Assembly: GCF_003319115.1 (NCBI RefSeq)
Contig: NZ_QOHF01000012.1
Span: 88,662 to 152,661 of the forward strand
Direction: 5' to 3'
DNA length: 64,000 nucleotides
DNA from: Geodermatophilus sp. TF02-6
Lineage (GTDB): Bacteria; Actinomycetota; Actinomycetes; Mycobacteriales; Geodermatophilaceae
The position numbers and the translations under genes were made by a program. Shown piece after piece: positions 8,883-17,984 of the stretch. Numbering within the stretch: position 1 is the first letter of the stretch; each line of letters starts with the position of its first letter. The notes under the pieces are model-generated. The model was not told the origin of the DNA and did no database searches. It saw nothing but the letters and a program-made list of their open reading frames with translations.

Positions 8883-9640
8883 CACCCGGCCGGCACGACG
8901 ACCTGCCGGACTACCTGCGCCGGCTGCTCGCCGCGGGCGACGACCTGCCGCTGCGGCACCGCATGCCCCGGCCCACCGCGACCGCCCGCCGCTCGGCGGT
9001 GCTGATCCTGTTCGGCGAGGGCCCGCGCGGTGCCGACGTCCTGCTCATCGAGAAGTCCGCGCACCTGCGCACCCACGCCGGCCAGCCGGCCTTCCCCGGC
9101 GGCGGCGCCGACCCCGGCGACGACTACCCGGTGGGCACCGCGCTGCGCGAGGCCGAGGAGGAGGCCGGCATCGACCCGGACGGCGTGCAGGTGCTGGCCA
9201 CGCTGCCGGAGCTGTTCCTCGGCCCCTCGGACAACCTGGTCGTCCCGGTGGTGGCATGGTGGGACGACCCGCGCGAGGTCGGCGTCGGCGACCCCCGCGA
9301 GGTGGCCCGGGTCGCCCGGGTGCCGCTGGCCGACCTCGCCGACCCGGCCAACCGGTTCCGGGTCCGCCATCCCGCCTCCGGCTACGTCGGCCCGGCGTTC
9401 GGGGTGGCCGGCATGGTCGTCTGGGGGTTCACCGCGGGGCTGCTCGACGCGATCCTCGAGGCGGCCGGGCTGGCCCGACCGTGGGACACCTCCGACGTGC
9501 GACCACTGCTCACCCTCGGTGCGCGCCGGCCGCAGCTGCCCGGCACGCTCGACCCCACCGAGGACGAGCACGCCGCCGCGCCGACGGTGGCCGACCCCGC
9601 ACCCGACGGGCTGCCGACGCGTACGGTTCCCCCCCGATGA
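8879..9640 (+). CDS. CoA-pyrophosphatase-like NUDIX hydrolase
   Basis: A 253-residue NUDIX protein of the NudL/CoA-pyrophosphatase type. The box shows QPAFPGGGADPGDD followed by ALREAEEEAGI, and the CoA-type preceding motif HLRTHAGQ is present. Family members split CoA or its derivatives into 4'-phosphopantetheine and adenosine 3',5'-bisphosphate; the substrate here is inferred. It starts in a GTGA overlap with the TlpA-like gene and its stop overlaps an ATG (9637) of the next frame. Position matches Rv3672c. Confidence 0.9.
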   Translation: MTPGRHDDLPDYLRRLLAAGDDLPLRHRMPRPTATARRSAVLILFGEGPRGADVLLIEKSAHLRTHAGQPAFPGGGADPGDDYPVGTALREAEEEAGIDPDGVQVLATLPELFLGPSDNLVVPVVAWWDDPREVGVGDPREVARVARVPLADLADPANRFRVRHPASGYVGPAFGVAGMVVWGFTAGLLDAILEAAGLARPWDTSDVRPLLTLGARRPQLPGTLDPTEDEHAAAPTVADPAPDGLPTRTVPPR

Positions 9641-10290
9641 ACGGCAGAAGGACCTCCTTGCCCCCCGTGAAGGACCCCCCTCCCCCCCACCACTCGCAGG
9701 CTCGGTGGCCCCGTCCCGGGTCCCGCCCTGAGCCTCCGACGGCCCCCTTGCAGGGTCCCGCCACGAGCCCGCGAGTGGCGGGGGGCAAGGGGGTCCTTCA
9801 AGGGGAGGATGGGGTCCTTCGGCTGCAGGGGGGCCGGTCGAGGCTCGCGGCGGGCCCCTGCACGAAGGCCGCCGTGGTCGTCGCCGGGGTGGTCCTGGTG
9901 GTCGGCGTGCTGGCCGGCTGCGGCGGTGGGTCCGGCGAGGCTTCGGCGCCGTCGTCCGGGCCGGCCGTCGGCACGGTGACGACGGCGCCGGACGGCGTCC
10001 AGGAGGTCACCCTGCACACGCAGGACGACTACGTGTTCTCCCCCGACCGGTTCACCGTGGCGCCGGGGCGGGTCCGGTTGACCGTGACCAACGTCGCGGA
10101 GCAGCTGACCCACAACTTCCGCTTCTCGCCCGGCGGGGGACCCGAGCCGATCCAGCCGGAGATCCCGCTGCTGGCGCCGGGGGACAGCCGCACCATCGAG
10201 TTCACCGTGACCGCGCCCGGCGAGTACGGCTTCGAGTGCAGCTTCCACATCCAACTGGGCCAGGTCGGCACGATGACCGTGAGCGGCTGA
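9637..10290 (+). CDS. Cupredoxin-domain lipoprotein with a repeat-derived N-terminus
   Basis: A probable membrane-anchored type 1 copper protein. The domain has the ligands expected for a blue-copper site: His in LTHNFRF, then Cys and His in FECSFHIQ and Met in VGTMTVSG. A hydrophobic stretch ends in a lipobox-like VLAGC. The start is unclear. The ATG at 9637 overlaps the previous stop (ATGA), as elsewhere in this operon, but the next 70 or so codons are family A repeat sequence. Without them the ATG would be followed by a basic stretch and then the signal sequence. A start at GTG 9874 would leave no basic n-region. Confidence 0.72.
   Translation: MNGRRTSLPPVKDPPPPHHSQARWPRPGSRPEPPTAPLQGPATSPRVAGGKGVLQGEDGVLRLQGGRSRLAAGPCTKAAVVVAGVVLVVGVLAGCGGGSGEASAPSSGPAVGTVTTAPDGVQEVTLHTQDDYVFSPDRFTVAPGRVRLTVTNVAEQLTHNFRFSPGGGPEPIQPEIPLLAPGDSRTIEFTVTAPGEYGFECSFHIQLGQVGTMTVSG
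9650..9835. repeat. Family A structured repeat, compound copy inside a reading frame (locus 3)
   Basis: The best unit has an outer stem CCCCCTTGC (9743-9751) pairing with GCAAGGGGG (9785-9793), and an inner stem CCCGCCAC (9757-9764) with GTGGCGGG (9775-9782). Further AAGGACC half-units lie on both sides. The reading frame of the cupredoxin stays open through the whole block. Confidence 0.85.
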
Positions 10291-10296
10291 GCACCG

Positions 10297-11478
10297 GTGT
10301 CGGTCGTCGACGTCGTCCTCATCCTCCTCGCCCTGGCCTTCGCGTTCTCCGGTTTCCGGCAGGGGCTGATCGTCTCGGCCGCGTCGTTCTTCGGCTTCTT
10401 CGGCGGCGCGGTGCTCGGAGCCCAGTTGTCCGGACCGGTGGCCGACCGGCTCGACGGCTCGCCGGTCACCCGGGTGTTCGCCGCGTTGGTCGTCGTTCTG
10501 GCCGGGGCGCTGCTGGGCCAGGTGCTGGCCGGGGCGGTCGGCCGCGCGGTGCGCCGGCGGGTCACCTGGCAGCCGGCCACGGTGGTCGACTCGGTGGCCG
10601 GCGCGGTGCTCTCGGCGGCCGCGGTCCTGCTCGTCGCCTGGATGGTGGCCACCCCGCTGGCCACCGCGCCGTTCCCACAGGTGGCCGGCCAGGTCCGGCA
10701 GTCGACGCTGGTGCAGGCGGTCGACCGCACCGTCCCCGACGGGGTCCGGGCGGTGTACGACTCGCTGCGCGAGGCCATCGACCGGCGGGGGCTGCCCGAC
10801 GTCCTCGACCCGCTGACCCCCACGCAGGTCCCCGACGTCCCGGCGCCGGACCAGGCGCTGCTGGCCGACCCGGTCGTGGACTCGGTGCAGGGCTCGGTGG
10901 TGCAGATCAGCGGCGTGGCCCCGTCCTGCTCCCGGCAGATCGACGGCTCCGGCTTCGTCTACGCGCCCCAGCGGGTGATGACCAACGCGCACGTGCTCGC
11001 CGGCGTCACCGACCCGGTGGTCAGCGCGGAGGGCGAGGAGTTCGACGCCACCCCGGTGTACCTCGACGAGGAGACCGACATCGCGGTGCTCGCCGTCCCG
11101 GGTCTGCCGCAGGTGCCGCTCACCTTCGCCGCCGCGCCGGTGGGCTCCGGCGCCGACGCGATCATCATGGGCTACCCCGGCGGCGGTGACCTGTTCGTCG
11201 GGCCGGCGCGGGTGCGCGACCGCGGCGAGATCAGCGGGCCGGACTTCCGCGACACGCAGACCGTGGTGCGCGACGTCTACGCCCTCTACGGCGAGGTGCG
11301 GGCCGGCAACTCCGGCGGCCCGCTGTTCGATCGCACCGGCCACGTGCTCGGCGTGGTCTTCGCCTCGGCGATCGACGACCCGCTGACCGGTTACGCCCTC
11401 ACCAACGCCGAGGTCGCCGGCGCCGCCCAGGCCGGTCAGGCCGCGACCGCCGAGGTCGCCACCGGCGCCTGCGAGTAG
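10297..11478 (+). CDS. marP: MarP-like membrane serine protease
   Basis: A 393-residue protease. The N-terminal third is a colicin V production-type membrane domain with about four helices; the rest is an extracytoplasmic trypsin-like domain. The triad is visible: His232 in TNAHVLAG, Asp261 in ETDIAVL and Ser339 in AGNSGGPLF, almost the same numbering as M. tuberculosis MarP, which supports survival in acid by processing cell-wall enzymes. Two cysteines near the protease N- and C-terminal ends could form a disulfide. It closes the nth operon, with a family A repeat right after its stop. Confidence 0.93.
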   Translation: MSVVDVVLILLALAFAFSGFRQGLIVSAASFFGFFGGAVLGAQLSGPVADRLDGSPVTRVFAALVVVLAGALLGQVLAGAVGRAVRRRVTWQPATVVDSVAGAVLSAAAVLLVAWMVATPLATAPFPQVAGQVRQSTLVQAVDRTVPDGVRAVYDSLREAIDRRGLPDVLDPLTPTQVPDVPAPDQALLADPVVDSVQGSVVQISGVAPSCSRQIDGSGFVYAPQRVMTNAHVLAGVTDPVVSAEGEEFDATPVYLDEETDIAVLAVPGLPQVPLTFAAAPVGSGADAIIMGYPGGGDLFVGPARVRDRGEISGPDFRDTQTVVRDVYALYGEVRAGNSGGPLFDRTGHVLGVVFASAIDDPLTGYALTNAEVAGAAQAGQAATAEVATGACE

Positions 11479-11545
11479 TAGGAGGACCCCGTCCTCCCCA
11501 CCCTTCGCGGGCTCAGGGCGGGGCCCGGGACGGGGCCACACCTGG
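11479..11545 (+). repeat. Family A structured repeat (locus 4)
   Basis: It begins AGGAGGACC three bases after the marP stop. An outer stem CCCCGTCC pairs with GGGACGGGG and encloses CCACCCTTCGCGGGCTC and GGGCGGGGCC. It lies between the convergent marP and alpha/beta hydrolase genes, where a terminator would fit. Confidence 0.8.
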
Positions 11546-11557
11546 AGGGGGCCGACG

Positions 11558-12487
11558 TCACGCGGCGGCCCACCGGACCAGGGCCCGGCTCACCTCGTCC
11601 GGGTCCTCCTCGTGCGGGAAGTGGCCGACGCCGGGCAGCTCGCGCCACTCGTAGGCGCCGGCGACGTAGCGGCCCGACCCGCGGGCCGACGACGGCAGCA
11701 CGCAGGGGTCCAGGGCGCCGTGCAGCTGCAGCGTCGGGGCCGTCACCGGGGCGGCCATCCGGCGGGCGTAGCGCAGCCCGTCGGGGCGCAGCTGGGAGCG
11801 CCCGGCCCAGCGGAAGTACTCCATCGAGCCGTAGGCGGCCTGCGGGATCCGGGCGGCCGAGCGGTAGCGGGCCACGGCCTGCGCGAAGTCGGCGGTGGAG
11901 GTCCAGGCCGGGCCGGCCCAGCGGCGCATGAACTCGGCCACCGGGTCGTCGTCGGCGCGGGTCAGCCGCCGCTCGGGCAGCCGGGGCAGCTGGAAGCCCA
12001 GGACGTGCCGCAGCGCCCGCCGCTGGGCGCCGTCCCGGAGCGCCGCGCGCAGCTGCCGCGGGTGGGCCATCGACAGGACCACCAGCCTGCGCACGCTGCG
12101 GGGGTGCAGGGCGGCCATCGTCCAGGCCACCAGCCCGCCCCAGTCGTGCCCCACGACGACGGCGTCCTGCTCACCGAGGGCGCGCACCAGGGCGGCGACG
12201 TCGGAGGCCGCCGTCGGCAGGTCGTAGCCGCGCGGCGGCTTGTCGCTGCCGCCGTACCCGCGCAGGTCCGGGGCGACGGCGCGGAAACCGGCCGCGGCCA
12301 GCGCGGGCAGCTGCGCCCGCCAGGTCCACCAGAACTGCGGGAAGCCGTGCAGCAGCAGCACCAGCGGGCCCTCGCCGGCCTCGGCGACGTGCAGCCGGAC
12401 CCCGTTGGCGGAGAGATCCCGGTGGGTCCAGGGGCCGGGCAGCAGGACGCTGGTGGCGTCCGGCGGCTCCTCGTCGGCGAGGGTCAC
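11558..12487 (-). CDS. Alpha/beta hydrolase, epoxide-hydrolase type
   Basis: A 309-residue cytoplasmic hydrolase with epoxide-hydrolase signatures: the oxyanion-hole motif HGFPQFWWTW, the nucleophile elbow VVGHDWGG with Asp as nucleophile, and the catalytic His in GVGHFPHEE near the C-terminus. Position between marP and the holin-like gene matches EphE (Rv3670). Asp at the elbow favours an epoxide hydrolase or dehalogenase over an esterase. The substrate is unknown. Start is the GTG at 12487. Confidence 0.87.
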   Translation of the reverse strand: MTLADEEPPDATSVLLPGPWTHRDLSANGVRLHVAEAGEGPLVLLLHGFPQFWWTWRAQLPALAAAGFRAVAPDLRGYGGSDKPPRGYDLPTAASDVAALVRALGEQDAVVVGHDWGGLVAWTMAALHPRSVRRLVVLSMAHPRQLRAALRDGAQRRALRHVLGFQLPRLPERRLTRADDDPVAEFMRRWAGPAWTSTADFAQAVARYRSAARIPQAAYGSMEYFRWAGRSQLRPDGLRYARRMAAPVTAPTLQLHGALDPCVLPSSARGSGRYVAGAYEWRELPGVGHFPHEEDPDEVSRALVRWAAA

Positions 12488-12524
12488 CGGGACGGCGAGG
12501 GGCGCCGGGGCGGCACGGCCCCGT

Positions 12525-13028
12525 TCAGACGGTGTAGTTCTCGCTGCCGCGCAGCTGCACCCGCCCGTTGCTCACGGTCGGCACGTCGCGGCGGCGCTCG
12601 CCGGGAGTCTCCCGGTGGACGACCTCCGGCAGGTCGCGCAGCGTCTCGATCGTCCGCTCGGGCTTCTCGATCTTCTTCAGCTGCTGGCGGCCGATCAGGG
12701 CGGCGATGCCGGCGACGACCGCGAGCAGGACGAAGACGATGAGGTAGGAGATCCAGCGCGCCAGCCCGAGCCAGGTGAGGAACTCGGCGATGGTGACGAA
12801 CAGGAAGATGCCGGCGAAGGCCAGCAGAACCCCGGCGGCGGCGAACGAGGCGGCCCCGATGCCGGCCCTCTTCGCCGACTTGCCGACCTCGGCCTTGGCC
12901 AGCTCGATCTCGCTGCGGATCAACGTCGAGACGTCGGCCATCGCGCTCTGCACCAGCGCGCCGATGGAGGGTTCCTCCGCACCGGTGGCCCGATGCTGGG
13001 ACGGGCTCGACGGAACGCTGTGGGCCAC
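12525..13028 (-). CDS. Phage-holin-3-6-like membrane protein
   Basis: A 167-residue protein. An N-terminal amphipathic stretch (IRSEIELAKAEVGKSAKRAG) is followed by two strongly hydrophobic helices, around residues 55-80 and 90-115, then a charged tail. This layout is typical of the actinobacterial holin-like family (Rv3669 here by position). The family name is historic; no lysis function is expected. The GTG at 13028 follows AGGTGCC-type sequence. Confidence 0.82.
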   Translation of the reverse strand: MAHSVPSSPSQHRATGAEEPSIGALVQSAMADVSTLIRSEIELAKAEVGKSAKRAGIGAASFAAAGVLLAFAGIFLFVTIAEFLTWLGLARWISYLIVFVLLAVVAGIAALIGRQQLKKIEKPERTIETLRDLPEVVHRETPGERRRDVPTVSNGRVQLRGSENYTV

Positions 13029-13104
13029 GGGGCACCTCCTGGGGTCTTCGGCTGGTCAGGGGAATGGTGCCCCATGATCACTGACTCCGCGTCCCGGCAT
13101 CCTC

Positions 13105-13178
13105 TGACCCGAGGCATGGGAAGCGATACCGGCGGTTTCGGCCGCCACACGCGTGTATTGCCTCCCATGCCTCGGTCG
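13105..13178 (+). repeat. Family B inverted repeat (intergenic copy)
   Basis: Two 21-base arms, 13109-13129 and 13155-13175, match in inverted orientation at 19 of 21 positions around a 25-base centre. A related copy lies in the opposite orientation inside the chelatase gene at 33850-33926. It sits between acs and the holin-like gene, directly against a family A element. Confidence 0.85.
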
Positions 13179-13260
13179 GCCCCCTCCAGGGCACCGCCCC
13201 GAGCGTGCGAGGGGTGGGGAGGACGGGGTCCTTCTCCGAGGGGTGGAGGCGGGGGTCCTC
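13179..13260 (-). repeat. Family A structured repeat (locus 5)
   Basis: On the minus strand the element starts as GAGGACCCCCGCC directly after the acs stop codon, restarts as AAGGACCCCGTCC, and ends in CTGGAGGGGGCC. A half-unit followed by a full unit is also seen at cobIJ. Confidence 0.8.
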
Positions 13261-15228
13261 TCAGTCGTCGGACGACGAGGTGGCCGGCAGCTTGTCCTTG
13301 ATCAGGCTCATGACCGAGGAGTCGGTGAGCGTGGTGACGTCGCCCAGCTCCCGGTCCTCCGCGACGTCGCGCAGCAGCCGCCGCATGATCTTGCCCGAGC
13401 GGGTCTTCGGCAGCTCCTGCACGACCATGATCTGGCGGGGCTTGGCGATGGGGCCGATGTCCTTGGCCACGTGCTGGCGCAGCTGCTGGACCAGGTCGTC
13501 GCCGGAGTCCTCCCGCCCCAGCTGCTCGGCGTCCCCGCGCAGGATGACGAAGGCGACGATGCCCTGCCCGGTCGTCGGGTCGCTGGCGCCGACGACCGCC
13601 GCCTCGGCCACCGTCGGGTGGGCGACCAGCGAGGACTCCACCTCGGTCGTGGAGATCCGGTGTCCGGAGACGTTCATGACGTCGTCCACCCGGCCGAGCA
13701 GCCAGATGTCGCCGTCGGCGTCCTTCTTCGCGCCGTCCCCGGCGAAGTAGACCTCCCTGCCGAAGCGCGACCAGTAGGTGTCGACGTAGCGGTCGTCGTC
13801 GCCCCAGATGGTGCGCAGCATCGCCGGCCACGGCTCGGTGAGCACCAGCAGGCCGGTGGTGTCGTCGCCGAGCTCGTTGCCCTCGTCGTCGACGACCTTG
13901 GCGCTGATGCCGGGGAGCGGCGTCTGCGCCGAACCGGGCTTGAGGGTCGTGACGCCGGGCAGCGGGGTGATCATGTGCGCCCCGGTCTCGGTCTGCCACC
14001 AGGTGTCCATGACCGGGCAGCGGCCGCCACCGATGTGCTCGTGGTACCACAGCCAGGCCTCGGGGTTGATCGGCTCACCGACCGAGCCGAGGACGCGCAG
14101 GCTGGAGAGGTCGAACTCGGCGGGGATGTCCTCGCCCCACTTCATGAACGTGCGGATCACCGTGGGCGCGGTGTAGAGGATCGACACCTCGTAGCGGTCG
14201 ATGATCTCGAACCAGCGGCCCCGGTGCGGGGTCTCCGGCGTCCCCTCGTACATGACGCTGGTGGCCCGGTTGGCCAGCGGCCCGTAGACGATGTAGCTGT
14301 GACCGGTGACCCAGCCGACGTCGGCGGCGGTCCAGAAGACGTCGGTGTCGGGCTGGAGGTCGAAGACCGCCCAGTGGGTCCACGCGACCTGGGTCAGGTA
14401 GCCGCCGCTGGTGTGCATGATGCCCTTGGGCTTCGCCGTCGTCCCGGACGTGTACATGATGTAGAGCGGGTGCTCGGCGTCGAACGCCTCGGGCGTGTGC
14501 TCGGTCGACTGCCGATCGACGACGTCGTGCCACCACAGGTCGCGGCCCTCGGTCCAGTCGACGTCCTGCTCGGTCCGCTTCACGACGACGACGTTGCGGA
14601 CGGCGCCGCTGCGGCTCACCGCGTCGTCGACCGCGGGCTTGAGCGCGCTCGCCGCGCCGCGGCGGTAGCCGCCGTCGGCGGTGATGACGAGGACCGCGCC
14701 GGAGTCGTCGAGCCGGCTGGCCAGGGCGTCGGCGGAGAAGCCGCCGAAGACGACCATGTGGACGGCGCCGATGCGGGCGCAGGCCAGCATCGCGATCACC
14801 GTCTCCGGGATCATCGGCATGTAGACGGCGACCCGGTCGCCGGCCTGCACGCCCAGCTCGAGCAGGGCGTTGGCGGCCTTGCACACCTCGTCCTTCAGCT
14901 GGGCGTAGGTGATGGTGCGCCGGTCGCCGGGCTCACCCTCCCAGTGGTAGGCGACCTGCTCGCCGTGGCCGGCCTCGACGTGCCGGTCGACGCAGTTGTA
15001 GGCGACGTTGAGCCTGCCCCCGACGAACCACTTGGCGAACGGCGGGTTGGTCCAGTCGAGGACCTGGTCCCAGGTCTGCTCCCAGGTCAGCCGCTCGGCC
15101 TGCCGTGCCCAGAAGGCCAGCCGGTCGCGCGAGGCCTCCTCGTAGACCTCCGGACCCACGTTGGCCCGGGCGGCCAGCTGCTCCGGCACCGGGAACCGGC
15201 GGCTCTCCAGCTCGGTCGACTCGCTCAT
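13261..15228 (-). CDS. acs: Acetyl-CoA synthetase
   Basis: A 655-residue AMP-forming acetate-CoA ligase, the usual length. The adenylation motif [11 protein letters not shown], the aromatic pocket [11 protein letters not shown] and the hinge region [13 protein letters not shown] are intact. The acetylation-controlled lysine lies in [11 protein letters not shown] near the C-terminus. The ATG at 15228 has a strong GGAGGAAGTC ribosome-binding site. It converts acetate to acetyl-CoA in the cytoplasm. It is a single-gene transcript ending in a family A element. Confidence 0.97.
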   Translation of the reverse strand: MSESTELESRRFPVPEQLAARANVGPEVYEEASRDRLAFWARQAERLTWEQTWDQVLDWTNPPFAKWFVGGRLNVAYNCVDRHVEAGHGEQVAYHWEGEPGDRRTITYAQLKDEVCKAANALLELGVQAGDRVAVYMPMIPETVIAMLACARIGAVHMVVFGGFSADALASRLDDSGAVLVITADGGYRRGAASALKPAVDDAVSRSGAVRNVVVVKRTEQDVDWTEGRDLWWHDVVDRQSTEHTPEAFDAEHPLYIMYTSGTTAKPKGIMHTSGGYLTQVAWTHWAVFDLQPDTDVFWTAADVGWVTGHSYIVYGPLANRATSVMYEGTPETPHRGRWFEIIDRYEVSILYTAPTVIRTFMKWGEDIPAEFDLSSLRVLGSVGEPINPEAWLWYHEHIGGGRCPVMDTWWQTETGAHMITPLPGVTTLKPGSAQTPLPGISAKVVDDEGNELGDDTTGLLVLTEPWPAMLRTIWGDDDRYVDTYWSRFGREVYFAGDGAKKDADGDIWLLGRVDDVMNVSGHRISTTEVESSLVAHPTVAEAAVVGASDPTTGQGIVAFVILRGDAEQLGREDSGDDLVQQLRQHVAKDIGPIAKPRQIMVVQELPKTRSGKIMRRLLRDVAEDRELGDVTTLTDSSVMSLIKDKLPATSSSDD

Positions 15229-15404
15229 CCGACTTCCTCCCGTTCTCCGCGTCGACGGCCACGCCGGCCCGACCCGGCGCCGCGGGCGGCGCGACGTGCT
15301 CTCCGCCACACCGTATGGCCCCGGCCGTCCCGCGTCCGCCTCGGGCGGCGTCACGCCGCGCGGGCCGGCTGGGCCCGGCGGAGCGGGGCGGCGAGACTGG
15401 CCCC

Positions 15405-16142
15405 GTGACGGCGGGAGCGCAGGCGCAGGTGGCCGCCCGGGTGCCCGGCGCGGCGGCGCTCGGTCTGCTGCCGCCCCCGTCGGCGCGGCTGCTGCCGGCC
15501 ACCGTGCTCACCGACCCGGACTGGACCGCCGAGCGGCTGGCCGGACTCGGGGTGCGCTACGCCGTCGACGACCGGGCCGTCGACGACCGGGCCGTCGGCG
15601 ACCGGCGGGTGCTGGCGACCGTGTGGTGGTACTCGGCGTCGTCGGTGCTGCTCACCCCCGCGCTGGCCGGGCTGGCGACGGGACTGCCGCTGTCCGCGCG
15701 GCTGGCCGACACGTCACTGGCCGTGCTGGCCGGCGGGACGCCGGTGGCCGCCGTGTCGTCGGCTTCCGGCGGGGACCTCGCCGGTCAGCTGCGGGAGACC
15801 CTCTCCACCGTGGTGGGCGCGGTGGCCGCGGCCGGCGAGGTGCGCCCGCGGCCGCTGTGGGCGATCGCGGCCGACTCGCTGGCCAACCGGCTGCTGGCGA
15901 TCGGCCGCGCCCTGGGGGAGGTGCCGCGGGTGACCGCGCTGGCCGGGCCGCTGGCCGTCGCCGTCGGTGCGCCGCTGCCGGTGCCCCGCTACGTCGACGT
16001 CGCCGGCGTCCGGTTCACCCGGCGGGTGTCGTGCTGCCTGCTGTACCGGCTGCCGCCCGAGCCGCTGTGCACCTCCTGCCCGCGCCGTCCCCCGGCCGAA
16101 CGGCGGGTGCTGCTCGAGGACACCGCGGAGCGGATGCGCTGA
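15405..16142 (+). CDS. FhuF-like [2Fe-2S] ferric-siderophore reductase
   Basis: A 245-residue protein whose C-terminus has the FhuF cluster pattern C-C-x10-C-x2-C (Cys210, 211, 222, 225). The upstream part lacks membrane segments and resembles the FhuF ferric-iron reductase domain. Family members reduce ferric siderophores in the cytoplasm. A short [15 protein letters not shown] repeat near residue 57 comes from a 15-base tandem repeat. No siderophore genes are adjacent, so the partner is unknown. Confidence 0.8.
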   Translation: MTAGAQAQVAARVPGAAALGLLPPPSARLLPATVLTDPDWTAERLAGLGVRYAVDDRAVDDRAVGDRRVLATVWWYSASSVLLTPALAGLATGLPLSARLADTSLAVLAGGTPVAAVSSASGGDLAGQLRETLSTVVGAVAAAGEVRPRPLWAIAADSLANRLLAIGRALGEVPRVTALAGPLAVAVGAPLPVPRYVDVAGVRFTRRVSCCLLYRLPPEPLCTSCPRRPPAERRVLLEDTAERMR

Positions 16143-16200
16143 CGCCGACCGGGTGCCCGGTGGAGTGCGGACGCAGGAGACCTGCGTCGGGGCGCTCCGG

Positions 16201-17220
16201 TCAGGGCAGGAACAGCATCGTGTCGCCGTACTCGTGCCACAGGTAGCCGCCGGCGACGGCCCGCGCGTAGGCGTCGGCCACCAGCGCCCGCCCCGCCACG
16301 GCCTGCAGGAGCAGCAGGTGGCTGGCGTCGGGGGCGTGCAGCCCGGTGAGCAGGCCGGTGACGGCCCATACGGGGCGGTCGGGGTCCAGCACCAGGTCGG
16401 TCCAGCCCTCGGCCGGCCGGGTGACGCCGTCCTCGCCGGTCGCCGTCTCCAGCGCCCGGGTGACCGTGGTGCCCACGGCGACGACCCGGCGCCCGGCCGC
16501 CCGCGTGCCGTTCACGAGCCGGGCGGTGACCTCGGGCACCCGGAACCGCTCCGGCGCCGGCGGCTCGTGCAGCTCGGGGCTGGAGACGCCGGCGTGCAGC
16601 ACCAGCGGGACGACGGGGACGCCGCGGGCCATCAGCCGCACCAGCAGGCGGTCGGTGAACGGCCGGCCGGCGCTGGGGTTCTCCGCGCTGCCCGGCTCGG
16701 TGGCGTAGACGTTCTGCGCGTCGGCCAGCGGGACGGCGCCGTCGAGGTACCCGTAGCGGATCGGCTGCCCGTGCCGCGCCAGGTGCTCGACCGCGGACAC
16801 GTCCGGCTCGGTCCGGGCCCGCCACAGCCGCGACGGCCGCGCCGGGTCGGGGAAGCCCTCGACCAGCCGCAGTCGGACGCCGCCGGGCAGCTCGAGCGCG
16901 GTGCCGGGCTCCACTCCGCGGTCGGGGCCGTCGTTGCCGGGACGGCGCACCTCCACCACCCAGTCGCTGTCGTCGAGCGTGGTGGAGACGTGCAGCGGGG
17001 TGAGCACTCCGTCGGCGCGCCGGACGTCGAGGCGGGCGGGCAGCGTCGCGGAGGTGTTGACCACGACCAGGTCGCCGGGGTCGAGGACGTCGGGGAGGTC
17101 GCGGAAGACGGCGTCGCGGACGTCCCCGGGCCGCACGACCATCAGCCGGACGCCGTCGCGGGCCAGGCCGCGGCGCTCGGGCGGGGCGGGAGCCTCGGCG
17201 CCCATGACGGGCGCGCTCAC
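16201..17220 (-). CDS. queA: QueA-like S-adenosylmethionine:tRNA ribosyltransferase-isomerase
   Basis: A 339-residue QueA-family protein. It has DLVVVNTSATLPARL, TDRLLVRLMARGVPVVPLVLH and the C-terminal GYLWHEYGDTMLFL motif. QueA transfers and isomerises the ribose of SAM onto preQ1 in tRNA during queuosine synthesis. This shorter actinobacterial form diverges in several classic blocks and no other queuosine genes are visible, so the exact substrate is less sure. The GTG start overlaps the SDR gene stop (GTGA). Confidence 0.8.
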   Translation of the reverse strand: MSAPVMGAEAPAPPERRGLARDGVRLMVVRPGDVRDAVFRDLPDVLDPGDLVVVNTSATLPARLDVRRADGVLTPLHVSTTLDDSDWVVEVRRPGNDGPDRGVEPGTALELPGGVRLRLVEGFPDPARPSRLWRARTEPDVSAVEHLARHGQPIRYGYLDGAVPLADAQNVYATEPGSAENPSAGRPFTDRLLVRLMARGVPVVPLVLHAGVSSPELHEPPAPERFRVPEVTARLVNGTRAAGRRVVAVGTTVTRALETATGEDGVTRPAEGWTDLVLDPDRPVWAVTGLLTGLHAPDASHLLLLQAVAGRALVADAYARAVAGGYLWHEYGDTMLFLP

Positions 17221-17915
17221 CGGCCGGCCTCCGCGGTCGCGGCCAGGTCGGTTGCCCGGTGGCGGCCGCTGGGCAGCCCGCCGTCGACCAGCCGCAGCAG
17301 CGCGGGGACGACGGTCCGCGGGTCGGGCAGGCCGGTCGCGTCGGGGTCGGCCGCACGGTGCATCTCGGTGTCCATGTCGCCGGGGTCGACGGCGTAGACC
17401 CGCAGCGCCGGGTGTTCGACGGCGAGGACGGCGGTCAGCTGGTCGAGCGCGGCCTTGCTCGCGCCGTACCCGCCCCAGCCGGGGTACGCCTCGACCGCGG
17501 CGTCGCTGCTGACGTCGACGACGCGCCCGCCGGCCCGCTCCAGCGCGGGCAGCACCGCCTGCAGCAGGGCCAGCGGGGCGACGGTGTTGACCGCGAGCAC
17601 CCGCTCGAAGGCCGCCACCGGCAGGTCGGCGAGGCGGGGCAGCGGCGTCGGGCCGAGGTCGCTGGCGTTGTTCACCAGCAGGTCGAGGCGCTCGCCCACG
17701 GCGGCGGCGAGGGCGGCCCGGTGGGCGGGGTCGGTGACGTCGCCGGGGATCGCGGTGACCAGGTCGGGGCGGGGGAGGGCGGCGACGGTGGCGGCGAGGC
17801 GGTCGGGGTCGCGGCCGTCGAGGACGAGCCGCCAGCCGCGGCGGCCGAGAGCCTCGGCGAGCGCGGCGCCCAGGCCGCGGGACGCGCCGGTGACGAGTGC
17901 GGTCGGAGGTGTCAT
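17217..17915 (-). CDS. Short-chain dehydrogenase/reductase
   Basis: A 232-residue Rossmann oxidoreductase with the cofactor motif TGASRGLG near the N-terminus, NNASD, the catalytic Ser of VDVSSD and the YGASK motif (Tyr and Lys). An acidic residue after the second strand (LDGRD) hints at NAD(H). Substrate unknown. The ATG at 17915 is chosen because it leads straight into the first strand. It is divergent from soxR, and a SoxR-type operator lies in the spacer. Confidence 0.88.
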   Translation of the reverse strand: MTPPTALVTGASRGLGAALAEALGRRGWRLVLDGRDPDRLAATVAALPRPDLVTAIPGDVTDPAHRAALAAAVGERLDLLVNNASDLGPTPLPRLADLPVAAFERVLAVNTVAPLALLQAVLPALERAGGRVVDVSSDAAVEAYPGWGGYGASKAALDQLTAVLAVEHPALRVYAVDPGDMDTEMHRAADPDATGLPDPRTVVPALLRLVDGGLPSGRHRATDLAATAEAGR

Positions 17916-17930
17916 GCCGCCACGGTCTTG

Positions 17931-17952
17931 CTTCACGTGCACTTGAGGTCAA
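17931..17952 (-). promoter_or_regulatory. SoxR-type operator/promoter in the SDR-soxR spacer
   Basis: On the minus strand the site begins TTGACCTCAAGT, the same -35 plus left half-site as classical SoxR boxes, followed by a weaker right half (GTGAAG). It is about 16 bases upstream of the SDR start and 33 bases upstream of soxR, so it could serve both genes. Confidence 0.6.
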
Positions 17953-17984
17953 GAGTTGGAGTGAACTCGAGATGGGAGGGTGCC

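Noticed and set aside
15290..15310. Possible Crp site upstream of acs
   Set aside because: The half-sites match at only about 7 of 10 positions, which is expected by chance in such GC-rich DNA.
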